A DNA stretch of 64,000 bases from Caecitellus pseudoparvulus. Its lineage: Eukaryota > Bigyra: Bicosoecida. Shown piece after piece: positions 9,032-20,847 of the stretch. Below the pieces are notes generated by a model. The model saw only the letters and a program-made list of their open reading frames with translations, had not been told where the DNA came from and searched no databases. Numbering within the stretch: position 1 is the stretch's first letter; every line of letters starts with the position of its first letter. The position numbers and the translations under genes are program-made. The stretch covers positions 62,001-126,000 of the forward strand of contig CBFFRQ010000053.1 in the NCBI GenBank assembly GCA_965644315.1. The letters are read 5' to 3'.

Positions 9032-12000
9032 ATGGAGGCGGGCGGGTCAGCCACTGCGCCACTGCTTGCCAGCTCAGGCAGCCTGAACCAATCCCCAGCC
9101 TCCACCGAAAAGAGTGAGCAGTGTACAGCGGCAAGCTTTGCGCACCTGGTGCTGCACGCAGACACACATGCATTGATCTCCACCCCCTCTCGCAGAGGAG
9201 GATGGGCCCTCTAAGAATGCCTTAGGTATGCTGGGCGAGCTGATTGGCAGCCTGCTGCACTGCACTTTCACCGCACCACCACCCGCTTGCCACGCCCCTT
9301 GCAGGCACGGTCATGGGCGTCTTCTTGCCTTGCATCCTGAGCATTTTTGGTGCGTTGTTGCCCCGTTTGCCGGCCCTCTCCCGTGTCAGGGCCACCCTAG
9401 CGTGTGCTCACGTGCCGCCCCCTTCGCTGGTGCTCAGGCGCCATTCTCTTCCTGCGGCTGCCCTGGTGTGTCGGGCAAGCTGGAGTGGTGGGGGCCCTGC
9501 TGACCTTCGGGCTGGGGGCTTTCGTGGTCACACTCACAGCCCTTTCCGTGGCTGCCATCAGCACCAACGGAGCTGTCAAGGGTGGGGGGGCATACTTCAT
9601 GATTTCCCGCGCGCTGGGCGTGGAGTTCGGCGGCGCTGTCGGCGTGTGCTTCTTCCTCGCATCCTCCATCGGCGTGACGTTCTACCTCGTCGCCCTGGCC
9701 ACCGAGTTGGACTCCCTCGTGGGGTGGCGGGAGAAGGACCCCTGGGTCATCCGCATGTACGCCATCGGCAGCCTGGTCCTGCTGCTGGGCATATCCCTCA
9801 TGGGCGCCAAGTACTTCACCAAGTTCAACGCCGTTGTGGGCCTGTGCTTGTCTGCCAGCATCATCGCCGCGACGGTGAACTTCCTCATGGGCGTCTCGGA
9901 GGTGAACGGGTACACGGGTCCCTCCCTGAAGACCCTGGCGGACAACTTGTCCTTCCAGTACTCGGTGGACGTGTCCACTGGTGAGCAGATGTCCTTCTTC
10001 AAAGTCTTCATCGTCGTCTTCCCAGCCATGACAGGCGTCATGGCTGGCGCCAACATGAGTGGCGACCTTGCCCGGCCCGGCGAGTCCATTGGAGCTGGCA
10101 CACTGTGGGCCCTCGGCGTCGCCGTGTCCGTGTACGTCGTTCTCATCCTCGTCATTGCCTGCAGCGTGGACGGGCACGCCCTGGCCACCAACTACAACAT
10201 CATGCAGGACGTCACGAAGCCACACGCCTTCATCGCCCTGGGCCTCATCTGCTCCACCGTCTCCTCTGCGCTGGGCTCGTTGGTGGGCGCGGGGCGCGTG
10301 CTGCAGGCCTTGGCGCGCGACAACCTCTTCCCCATCCTGCGCCCCTTCGCCTACGGCACTGCTTCCGGCGACGAGCCGGTGCCCGCCATTCTCCTGGCCT
10401 TCTGTATCGCTGCCTCCTGCTGCTTCATCGGCTCCCTCAATGCCGTGGCCAGCATCGTCTCGGGCATCTACCTCCTCGTGTACCTCTTCACCAACATGGC
10501 CTGCTTCCTCCTGCGTGTCGCCGGCGCGCCCAACTTCCGCCCCACCTTCAAGTACTTCTCCTGGCACACCGCCCTCGTGGGCGCCATTGCCTGTGCAGTG
10601 GTACTGTTCCTGTCTTCCCCCGCCTACGCTGGCGCCGCCGTGCTGCTGCTGGTGCTGCTCATTGCATACATTTCCTACAACGCCCCCGTGACAGGGTGGG
10701 GCGACGTCACACAGGCCATCATCTTCCACCAAGTGCGCAAGTACCTCCTCCGCCTGGACGAACGCAAGGCCCACGCGAAGTTCTGGCGCCCCTCCATGCT
10801 GCTGCTGGTGCAGGATCCCTCTGAGGCCGGCGCCATCCCCTTCATCGACTGGGGCAACAACATGAAGAAGGGCGGGCTGTTCATCATTGGCTCCATCATC
10901 GTCGCGCCCAGCTCCTCCCGCACTGTCGCCCGTGTGCCAGCCCTGCGGCACCTGTGGCTCGAGTTCATCGAACAGTTCCGCATCAAGGCCTTCTGGGAGG
11001 TGGCTGCGGCGGACTGCCCTCGCATGGCCGTGCAGAACCTCGTCCTGAGCAGTGGCCTGGGTGGCATGAAGCCGAACATCGTCGCTTTCCCCTTCCCCAC
11101 GCCCCTCGCAGTCCTGGACGCCGCTGGCGTGTCAGGGGCTTCGCCTGAGGGGCGGTCGCTGGTGAGCTGGTCCCAGCGCGAAAGCCTCCTGAGCCCACTG
11201 CCCGGCGGAGATGTCCGCCGGGGCAGCACTGCAGAGGGCAAGGGAATGGCCAGTCGTGTTAAGGCTGCCGGCCCAGCCATGGCTGGCATCCGGCGCATGG
11301 TGGAGAACCCCCACCGAGGGGCCAGCATCGTGGATGGGCCGCTGTCCCCGCCAACGGACAGCCCGGAGGCCTTCCGGGCGCCCCACATGAGCATGGGGGA
11401 AGCGCGGTCCGAGGCGCCGACCGAAGCCGACAAGGACTTCACCCTGGAGATGTCCAGCCGGGACCGCGCTGGGGAGGGCGGCCTGGCAGCTTCCGGCGGC
11501 GCCGCGGCGGGGCCCGCCCTGGACCCCTCCTTCCAGTTCCTGAACAGCAAGGAGTGGCTGCAGAGCTTGCGGGACACGCTGACGCTGAAGAAGCACGTCC
11601 TCATCGCGCGCGCCTTCCAGGGCTTGGACAAGGAGCTGGTGGTGATGGTGGGGGAGCAGGGCAAGGGACCGGGCTTCCTTCGCCGCATGTGTGGCGCCGT
11701 GACACCTGCAAGTGCAGGCAGGAGCCGCCTGGCCGCCAGCGCCCTCACCATTGACGTCTGGTGCACGTCGCTGGAGGTGGAGCACTGGAGCACATCCGGC
11801 AGCCTGGCGCTGTGCCTGCAGCTGGCCCACACCCTGCGGCGCACTGACATGTGGCGCCAGTACACCACCGTGCGGGCTGTGTGTGTGTGCCGGGATGCGG
11901 GTGAGGCGACTGCCATGGAGGAGGAGCTGGGCAAGTTCCTGGCGCAGTACCGCTTCGATGGGACGCAGGTGGTGTGCCTCGCAGCACCGCACCCCTCCCG

Positions 12001-12307
12001 CACAGCTGAAGACAAGACGTACTCCCTGCGCCCCCCCACAGGGCAGCTCCCCCCCCTGCGCGACCCGCGCATCCTCAACCGTCTGCTGCGCAGCAACTGC
12101 TCCAGCACAGTCATGACCTTCCTCCCTCTCCTGGGCGCCACTGTGCCTGAGGAGGACGGCATGGACACGCTGGTGCCAACAGCGGCAGGCCCAGTGGCTG
12201 CGCACCTCCTGGCCACGCACCAAATGGGCACCCTCACTTCTGGCTTGGGTCCCACTCTGCTTGTGCAGGCCAGTGGCGATGAAGAGGTCGTCACAGATGA
12301 ATTGTAG
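9032..12307 (+). CDS. SLC12-family cation-chloride cotransporter
   Basis: Electroneutral K+ and/or Na+ with Cl- cotransporter of plasma or internal membranes. Exons 9032-9113, 9196-9225, 9305-9349 and 9438-12307 join in constant phase 1 to give 1,008 residues. The first three are tiny, and the 30-base exon 2 encodes only KEDGPSKNAL. The junctions rebuild the diagnostic first helix, GTVMGVFLPCILSIFG then AILFLRLPWCVGQAGV. Further family motifs are STNGAVKGGGAYFMISRALG, EFGGAVGVCFFLA and VFFPAMTG-like FPAMTGVMAGANMSGDL. About twelve membrane spans are followed by a roughly 500-residue cytosolic domain with a low-complexity, phosphorylatable middle. The ATG at 9032 has a CACC context; an in-frame ATG at 8885 would add 49 residues. 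I cannot separate the KCC, NKCC and CIP1 subgroups by eye. Confidence 0.92.
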
Positions 12308-12336
12308 CGCGGGCCGCAGCTGTGGTCGGGCAGGGC

Positions 12337-15300
12337 TCAGCGCCGGCGGCCCTTGCGGCTGGGCGCCTTCGCCCACCCACCAGCGGAGGCGGCTTTTCTA
12401 GAACAGAATTCATCTGCAAAGGCCAAGACAGCAGCCTTGCTGCCCAGGTAGGTCACTAAGTACTCCTTGATGCTGGCGTCGCTATCCAGGGACATGCAGA
12501 AGTCCAGAAGAGTCGTGTCCACACCGGAAGACAGCTCCTTCAGGCGAGGCGTGGCCCACTTGGCGAGCTCCTCCGGCATTGTCGCACCAAAGGCCGCAGC
12601 CTTCTTGGCAGCGGGGGTCGAAGCAATGGGACTGGTGGCTGGCACCGCCTTCACCTTGGCAGCGGATGGCCCGGCACGAGCAGCCGGCTCGGCGGGAGTC
12701 CGTACGGGGGCCAACTTGGCTGGAGCCGGCGCTGGCGCTGGCGCCCTGGCCACAGGGGCGCGCCCGCCACCCAGTCGCGCAGCCATGCTACCGCCACGGG
12801 CACCCACTGGCATGCCAGCCGGTTTGTGGGATGCAGCTTGCTGTGCAGCGGCGATGGAGCTGGCGGCAGGCTTGCCTCCAGCTCCCCACGCCCCCCGTGC
12901 CGCAGTTCCCGTTCGGGACCCCCCGCCCAGACGAGCTGCCATGCTGCCACCACCGGCAGCAGCCTTGCTGCGCGCGGCCTTCTCGGCGGCTGCAGCCTGT
13001 GCCTGGCGCTGCTTCAGGCCGGGACGCTGGGGCGTGCCGGCTGAGGCGCCCCAGGCTGGAGCAGCTGCCTTCTCGGCGGCAGCCAGCGCCGCAGTGCGCT
13101 TCGCCTTCTCAGCTGCAGCAGCTTCTTGCTTCTCAGCGGCCAAGGCGGCCTGCTTGGCGGCCTGCACGCTGCCGGCGCCCTTCTTCTTACCGGAAGTCCA
13201 GCTGTCTCCCTGACGAGCGTCGCCCACAGCCCCTGCAAAGTCCACCGGCACTGTCACGCCCGAGGAGCCAGAGCCCAGGGTTTGGGCGGCAGCCGACGTC
13301 ACTGCCGGAGTGCCTGCGGTGTGCACTGCCTTGCGCCTGTTCGCGTCGGCGTCTTTCACGGCGGCTTGCTTCTGGGCTTGTTGCTTGCGGGACATGTGGG
13401 CGTCGGCGGCTGCCTGTTCTGCCTGCGCATCCAGCAGGGACTTGCCCTTGCTGGAGTCCGCGCCCGCAGAAGCCCAGGGCGCAGCGCCACCCATGCCTAC
13501 TGGGCGGCTGCCTTCACTCGCCTTAGGTGCGCTGTCCACAGCAATGGGGGACGATGCAGCAGTGCTGCTGGCGGCCTGCTTGGCTTCCGCCAGCTTGGGC
13601 GCCTTGGAGCTCTTCCCGACTCCCTTGCCGCCCCAGGCAGCATTGGCCTTTGCAGTGGCCTTGGCCTTGGCCTTGGCAGCAGCCGCCGCCGCTTCCTTCC
13701 CGGCCTGTTGGGCGGCCTTTGCCTCGGCAACCCTGCGCATCGCCTCCACTTTGGCCAGGCGCTCAGCTCGCGCCTTTGCGTCAGCTGCCTCCGCCTCTGC
13801 CTTCGCCTGCGCAGCTGCTTGCTGCCTGGCCCGCTCCTCATCCGCAGCCCGTGCTTCCGCCTCCATGCGAGCAGCCTCAGCCTTGGCCTGCGCAGCCGCC
13901 TTGGCTTGCTGTGCCTCATCCAGGCGCACCTTGACCGTGCGCAACGCATCCTGGGCCGACGTCACAGCAGCGACGATGGCTGAAATGTGCCCATGCAAAG
14001 CAGAGCGCGTCATGGCCTTTTGCTGCTGTGCAACGATGCACTGCTGCACCATGGCGGCGTAGTGCTGTGCCTGAGACGCAGCAGTGGCGGCCGAGTGCGC
14101 CCCAGCAGGTCCCGCCGACATCGCGTTGTGGTGCTCTGTCTGGGCCGCCTTGAGGGCATTCCGCATGTGGGTCTCTTGCCCTGCCAGTGCGTTGATGGCT
14201 GCCTCCAGCCGCGCGAAGTTGTCCATGCCCTCGCGATGCTCCATCGCCCACACTTTGATCTGGCCGTCGATGCGGCTACGCACCTCGCGCAGGCCAGCTT
14301 CGTCCTGTGCTCCGCTGGCAGCCTGCACGAGCTCCTCAGCAATGGTCGTGGGAGACACCTGCGGCACCTGCGGCACCTGCTGCTGGGGGGCAGGCTGCTG
14401 TGGCCGCATTGCCTCGGGCGGTGGTTGCGGGGGAGCAGCAGCTGCCACTGGCACAGACAAGAAAGCAGAGGAGCTGTCGGGGAACATTTCTGAGAGGGGG
14501 GTGAACTTGCCTGCCGTACCCACACGGATTGGCAGGTGCGGCTTGAAGTAGCCACCCTTGAACCAGGCTCGCATGTCACCAGAGCTGAAGGGGCCCTGGT
14601 GGTTGCCCTTGGGGTCTTGGTAGTACCACTGCGCGTCAGCCAGGGCGGTAACTGCAGCGGGCGCAGGCGCAGGAGCAGGCGCAGGCGTAGGAGCAGGCGC
14701 CTGCGCCGCTTGCTGTGGTGCTCCAGAAGCCATTCCTGCGCTGGACTGGCCAAATCCGGTTCCCAGTCCCAGGCCGGCAGACTGCCCCATTCCCATGCCC
14801 AGCTTGGCTAGGCTGCTGGACATATCGTCCAGGAAGCCCATGTCTGCTGCAGGGGGTGCAGAGGACGTGGCAGGGGCGGTGGCCGCGGCAGCCGCCTCCT
14901 CCACTTGCTCAGCGGACACGACCTGGGCAGCAGGCGCCTTTTCGCCGACGGTGCCGCCTGACCGGGCAGCAGCCGCCATGAGGCTGCCCACAGACACTGA
15001 GGATTGAGCAGCTGGGGCCTTGTCCTTGCGGATGCGGCTCATGTTGCCTGCCTCGAACCGCTCAGCAGCTGCTGAGAACATGTCCCATGAAGCGTCCTGC
15101 ACAGCGCAAATGAATGGAAAGGGGGGTGACCACGAGGCTGCGAGTGCAGCAGGTCAGGCGCACGTCACGCACGACTGTGTCAATGTCAAAGGGGGAGTCG
15201 TCCCCGAAAGTCTCCGCGTCACGTCCGCCGTCATCTTCCTCGTGCCCTCCACGCCGGCCGTAGCCATCGCCACCTTTGTGGCCGTAGGCAGCAACAAAAG

Positions 15301-15808
15301 CCCCAGATCCCCCAGGCATCTTCCCCCAGTTCTCCCGGCGGAACATGTCGTCGTCAGTGGTGCGAGGAGCTGTGTCGCGGGCAGCCTGCCGGGAACCGCC
15401 AGCACCATCATCCCATCGCCGACCCGGAAAGGGTCCACCTCGTGCAGGAGGGCCTTCCTGGGGTCCACTGAAGGGCCCGGAGGATTTATGATGGGTGTTC
15501 CATCGAGAAAATAGCTGTGATGGTGGAGGGCATAGCGATGGGCGTGCGGGAAGGCACATGCAGCGCCTGCACAGGTGTCAGTGCAGGTCCAAAAGCCGCA
15601 CACTGCTTGCAGAGGCAGTCCCATGCGGCCACAAGGGAAACCACCACCTGCCACTCACATCGCGGTTGTTCACAGGCGTCAGGCCAGCAGGAGACAGGCA
15701 GTCACGAGTCGTGATGCCTTGCACGAGGGGCATGCCCTCGGGCAGCATGGACACCCGCCACCATTCCAGCAACTCCGTGGCGGAGTACTGTGCCTTGGGG
15801 GCAGCCAT
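12337..15808 (-). CDS. GYF-domain protein of the GIGYF/SMY2 type
   Basis: Likely adaptor in translational repression and mRNA decay; GYF domains bind proline-rich partners. Three exons, 15659-15808, 15164-15514 and 12337-15096, all join in phase 0 (1,086 residues). The N-terminal part has an Arg/Gly-rich stretch with DDDMFRRENWGKMPGG, as in GIGYF proteins. The GYF domain follows (QWYYQDPKGNHQGPF ... MRAWFKGGYF, nucleotides about 14530-14640). A long Ala/Lys/Gln coiled-coil region (about 13500-14300) and low-complexity Ala/Gly/Pro linkers come next. The C-terminus carries the conserved helical module LLDFCMSLDSDASIKEYLVTYLG and a basic end. Its 3' end lies 29 bases from the convergent SLC12 stop. 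Confidence 0.88.
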
Positions 15809-16322
15809 GGTGCAGCTGAGACAGTGGACTCCAACAAGTCACGCGTGGACAGGTCGAGGGCACCCGAGCTCTGCCGGGCGCAGTTTGACCTGACTCTCTT
15901 GCGACACGAAAGCTTGGCTTTGCAGGCTACAGTGAGGCTGCAGCACAGCTCGACGCTCGTGCGCGGGTTGTGCGAGCAGTGGAGAGTGTTTGTGAATTGG
16001 AGCAGGAAGTAGCCTCGCCATGTGCAGCCCCCCCTCCCTTTCGCACGTGAGGCAGGGCCCACTCGGGAAAGGGGGGTGCGGAAATGGCGGGGAGGGGGGC
16101 TCAACCTCCACTTTTTCGCCGGTAGCGCACGCACTGGGCGAGCAGGAACAGGCGCACAGTGCTTGGGCGCCAACATTGCACGCTAACCCCATCAGCTCAC
16201 CAGACAGCGCACCTGACTACCAGCTTGTGCCGCCCTGAGCGCTGCTGAGCGCTGCCACCACCTGCGCAAGAGTGTGCGGACGCCGGCAAGCTGCCTTTGC
16301 GCTGCCCCCCTGACCCTCCAAC
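15809..16322. other. Divergent intergenic region GIGYF/EHD
   Basis: A 514-base gap between outward-facing genes. It contains one of three copies of the 13-mer GGAAAGGGGGGTG (16066-16078). No convincing ORF or RNA gene is visible. Confidence 0.4.
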
Positions 16323-18252
16323 ATGGCGGCTGCCAAGACTGGCAAGGATGGGGAAGTGCCCGAAGCCCCCAGTGTGCTGGAGGGCCTCAAGCAGCTGTAC
16401 CACACCGAGCTGAAGCCAGCTGAGGAGAAGTACCTTTTCCCAAGTACGTGCGGCAGCTGCACCACGCCTTGCAGTGGGGGTGATGCACAGGTGCAAGCCC
16501 GGAGGCCCCTCCGTGGCATGCCCGTCCCAGCCACCTGAGCCTTCTAGCGAGCACATCCCATGCCAGTTCGGGCATGCCGCTTCAAGTCGTGTCGCGCACG
16601 CGTTGGCACACACACGCCGCCACCCCGGAGCGTTTCAGCGCAAGTCTCTCACACTGCATGCGCCCGCGCAATGCTCATGCCTGCTGCCTGCCTCGTGCTC
16701 AGATTTCCACTCGCCCATCCTCCGCGATGCTGACCTTGCCGCCAAGCCCATGGTGCTGCTGCTTGGCCAGTACTCTGTGGGCAAGACCACCTTCATCCGG
16801 TACTTGCTGGGCCGCGACTTCCCCGGCATCCGCATCGGGCCCGAGCCCACCACGGACAGGTTCATGGCCATCATGAACTCTCCTGCTGGGGAAGACCGCA
16901 CCATTCCCGGTAACGCCCTGGCAGTGCACCCAGACCTGCCCTTCACCTCCCTCAGCATGTTCGGCACGAACTTCCTGAACCGCCTGGAGGGCTCCCAGTG
17001 CTCAGCGCCCTTGCTGGAACACATCTCCCTGGTGGACACGCCAGGTGTGCTGTCTGGGGAGAAGCAGCGCATCGGGCGTGCGTATGACTTCATCAAGGTC
17101 GTGGAGTGGTTCGCTCAGCGCGCTGACCTGATCCTGCTGCTGTTCGATGCACACAAGCTGGACATCTCTGACGAATTCCGAGACACCATCACCGCCCTGT
17201 CTGGGAACGAAGACAAGGTGCGCGTGGTGCTGAACAAGGCCGACAAGGTCACGGGGCAGCAGCTCATGCGTGTGTACGGGGCCATGATGTGGGCCTTGGG
17301 CAAGGTCGTGCAGACGCCAGAGGTGATGCGCGTGTACATTGGCTCCTTCTGGGACGAGGAGTGTGCCAACAAGGAGTTCGAGTCCCTGTTCATCGCGGAG
17401 TCCTCCGACCTCCTGCGGGACCTGCGCACGCTTCCCCGCAACGCCGCCATCCGCAAGATCAACGAGCTGGTCAAGCGCGCGCGCCTCCTGCGCACGCACG
17501 CCCTCATCATCGGCACGCTGCGGGCGCAGATGCCCTCCATGTGGGGCTTCGAGAAGAAGCAGACAGAGCTCATCGCCGACATGGCCAACCAGTTCAACTC
17601 CCTGCACAAGAAGTATGCCCTACCCATCGGGGACTTCCCTGACATTCGCCGCTTCAAGGCTGCTGCCGCAGGCATGGACTTCAAGAAGTTCCCCAAGCTG
17701 GACGAGGGCGTGTACCAGAGCATCACACGAGTGCTGGAGACCAACATCCCCATCCTCCTGGAGCGCTTGCAAGATGAAGAGGCTGCCCAGCGTGCTGCTG
17801 TGTCCGCGGCAGCTGCCGCCACTGCGCACGTTGGCGGCACGGCCGCGGCAGGCGGAGGTGGCGGCACCGGCATGGCTCCACCGCCCTTGCCTGAGCCCTC
17901 GCGCTCTGCTGCATCCGCGGCCTCAAACCCTTTTGGTGCAGGATCCAGCACGCCAGGGCAGTCTGACTGGGAGCGCCTGGTGCAGAAGCGTGATCGGGAC
18001 GTTGTGTTCAACACGCTGGAGGGGGCGCACTCCGGGAAGGTGGCGGGGGGGGCAGCCTTCGGCGTGTTGATGGCGTCAGGCCTGAGCCAGGACCAGCTGC
18101 GGCGCATCTGGGACCTGTCAGATATCGACGCTGATGGGTGCTTGAGCGGGGATGAATTCGCCATTGCCATGCACCTGGTGGACAACGCCAAGGCCGGCAA
18201 GCCCATCCCCACTGCCCTCCCTGCTGACCTCGTGCCACCCTCCCAGCGCTAG
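16323..18252 (+). CDS. EHD-family dynamin-like ATPase (receptor-mediated endocytosis)
   Basis: Membrane-remodelling ATPase of endocytic recycling. Exons 16323-16443 and 16703-18252 (GTACG donor, CAG acceptor, phase 1) encode 556 residues, close to animal and plant EHDs. It contains LKQLYHTELKPAEEKYLF at the start, the P-loop GQYSVGKTTFIRYLL, the EHD signature PGIRIGPEPTTDRF, SLVDTPGVLSGEKQR, VRVVLNKADKV and SFWDEEC. A coiled membrane-binding region follows, then a Gly/Ala-rich linker (about 17780-17960) and a C-terminal EH domain with a calcium-loop-like DLSDIDADGCLSGDEFAIAMHL, which binds NPF-containing partners. The C-terminal position of the EH domain matches metazoan EHD1-4; plant EHDs carry theirs at the N-terminus. 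The intron of 259 bases is long for this window. Confidence 0.95.
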
Positions 18253-18286
18253 CGCCGTTGCCGCTACCAATGCACTGTGCACTTGA

Positions 18287-20583
18287 CTACAACTTCGCAG
18301 ACTCGGGCACGAAGTCCTCACCCTCCAGCAAGGGCAAGATGTCTTGGGTCCAGTACTTGGCGGCAGGCGTGCCAGGCGCGGCTTGTGCGCCTGCCGCCGA
18401 CAGCACCTTCTTCATGTATGCGGGGTAGATGTCACCATCATACCGGGCCAGAGGAGCTCCCAGCACAAAGTCTGACAGGTGAAAGGCGTCCACGAGCGGC
18501 ACCGCATCCCGGCGGAGTTCTTGGCTCAGACGCATGTGCAAGGCTGACACCCACGCTGCCTGGGTCGGGGACAGCGTGCCGTGCATGAGAAGAGGCCCAA
18601 GGCAGCCCAACAAGTGGTCCATCACAAACAAACTCCGCAGGCGGGCCAGGGCGCTCACATTCTCTGGGTCCTGGCCCTGTGACTCTGCTGCCTGCACAGC
18701 GGCCTGGAACCACTCGGCCATGGTCAGGTACACGTGGCACTTGCTCGCGTGCAAGAGGAGGGGTGCTGCTGCGTTCCATGCGCCGTTGCTACCTGTCGGG
18801 GGAACGTTTTCAGGGGCAGCTGCAGAGGCTGCCGCGTGCACCGCCTGTGCCCCGACGGTGCGCTGCACCGTCTCGTGTGGAGGCGTGCCTCGGCCGTCCG
18901 CGGCAGTCAGTGCAGCAGCCGCTTGCTGCACTGCAGTTGCTGCCAAGCAGCAGAGAATATCATGTTGGTGTTGCCACTGCTCCAGCATGGCGGGAGTCGT
19001 CAATGACGGTGGGTGTGGGTGGCCTTGCAAGTAGGACGTGGGGCCGGTCACTTGCCCCCCGCCTTGCACCCTGCGCCAGGCAGTAACGAGTTGGCGAGCC
19101 GTCTGCAGGGCCATGACTGTGTTGGAGCCCTCCCACGTCAGCTGCACGTGGAAGTCATCCAGCATTCCACCCAGTCGGTTGTACGCAGAGTAGCCATGCC
19201 CGCCGCAGCACTGGCGGCACAGATCAATGCCCTGACATGTCTTCCACGTGCAGTACGCCTTGAGACCTGCTGACGTGGCATGCACGTCCCCCACCAGCGC
19301 AGCTGCCTGCTTGGGGTCCAAGGTGTCTTGCAGCTCGTGCACGAGGTCTGTCATGGCCTTGCCAGTCATGTGGAAGGCGTACGCATGGGCGAGGAGCGGC
19401 ATGAGGATGGCTTGGTGCGACCCATAGTCCAGCAGCTGCGTCTCGAGGAGGGCACTGCCGGGGGCCGACTCAGCACTGGAAGCCTCCTTTAAGGATTCCC
19501 CTTGCCGCCGCATGGCGCCAAATCGGATGGCAATCGTCAGCGCGTGCTGCAAGAAGTCCCCTGAGTCCTGCACCATGAAGGCCCTGCCACCAATGAGGGC
19601 TCCGTACGCCATCTGCTTGGTGGTCTGCGGCTTGCGTGAAAAGATGCCTTGCTTGCACACTGTCACATTCTTCATCAGCAAGGCCCGTCGAGGCAAGCGC
19701 ACATGGTGGAACTGCACCCACCCGTTGTCGATGCCGTGGCGGCCCATCTTCGCACCACAGTCCCCGATGGTGATGCCGGGCAGGGCGACCCCACTCTCAC
19801 GGTCGCGCAGAGGGACTAGGAAGCAGTGCACGCCATGATCAACGCCATCGGCAGTGATGGTACGCGCGTACAGCGCCATGTGCGTGGCAGTGTGTGCCAG
19901 GCCGCCGATCCACCACTTTGTGGCTGTGAGGCTGGGGGTGTGGATGTCCCACTCGCCGTCTCCCTCTGGCCCCGCACCGGGCACAAAGGTAGCTGTCGTT
20001 TCGATGCCCCTCACGTGGCTGCCGTGGCCCATCTCAGTCATGCCGAAGCAGCCGAAGATGTTCAAGCCCATGGCTCTGGATGCCCACTCCGCCACCTGCT
20101 CCTCGTCCCCTTGCCCCTGCACAGCCCCGAAAAACAAGCCAAAGTGCACCCCTTGTCGAGTGCTCCAGCCGGGGTGTACTAAGTTCAGCAGCCGCACGCG
20201 CAGCATGCGCTCTTCACTCGTCCGGTCATGGATCAGCATGCGGAAGGCTGCCCTGACCTGCTTCATCGTCAGGTGCCGCACTTCGTCGCGGGACAGGTCC
20301 TCCAGGTGCCCTTGCTCCGCAGAGGTGAAGGCTGGAACATGTTCGAATTCTGCCATCATTTTCTCCCGGCGCTGCACGGCCTCCTCGCCGCCATGCAAGA
20401 AGCGAGTGAGGGTCGGCACGTCAACAGGCGCTGCGGCAGTGCACCAGGCAATGTTTGCAGAGCCGGCAGGGAGCACCCGCAGGAGCCAGGGGAGGCGAAG
20501 AACTCACATTTCTCGCGTTCATTGCGAATATCCACTTGTGTCTGGTCACTCGCGTGCATGACCACATTCCCTTGCGCCGCCAT
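18287..20583 (-). CDS. Peroxisomal acyl-CoA oxidase
   Basis: FAD enzyme that oxidises acyl-CoA to trans-2-enoyl-CoA and makes H2O2, the first step of peroxisomal beta-oxidation. Two exons, 20508-20583 and 18287-20430 (77-base intron), give 739 residues. The junction restores the conserved N-terminal helix (NEREKSPVDVPTLTRFLHGG). Other motifs are FGCFGMTEMGHGSHVRGIET, KWWIGGLAHTATHMALYA, HCFLVPLRD, GDCGAKMGRHGIDNGWVQF, CQGIDLCRQCCGGHGYSAYN and QLTWEGSNTVMALQTAR with the catalytic Glu. It ends in Ala-Lys-Leu, a canonical PTS1 peroxisome-import signal. The start ATG is 20583. It converges on the EHD gene with 34 bases between stops. Confidence 0.95.
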
Positions 20584-20847
20584 GCTCACACCTGGCGTGG
20601 TGTGCTGCCTCGTGATGTGGCCAAAGGAACCTTGCCTGGTTCACGAACGCAGACAGGCTCTGCAGGCTGCAGCTTGCGGCACAGAATTTCAGGGTGCATG
20701 TGCATGTGCTGTACGGTCTGGATTTTACGGCATTTCTGTATCCCTACGGCGATGTGCGCACGCCGTGGACGAGGCACTTCAGTCCGGCCAACTCACCGCA
20801 AGTCTGCTTCCCGCTGCCTGCACCGCCAAACACAAGACTTTCACAGG

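Noticed and set aside
9434-10951. 505-codon minus-strand frame antisense to the SLC12 gene, and a 539-codon one at 10675-12294
   Set aside because: Compositional shadows of a GC-rich exon. The sequences are His/Gly/Glu or Arg/Ser-rich with no domain, whereas the plus frame has clear SLC12 motifs.
15154-15654. Alternative minus frame with YFLDGTPIINPPGPS in the GIGYF exon 2
   Set aside because: The phase-0 frame LFSRWNTHHK continues without break into the DDDMFRRENWG region and the GYF exon; the other frame does not join either neighbour.
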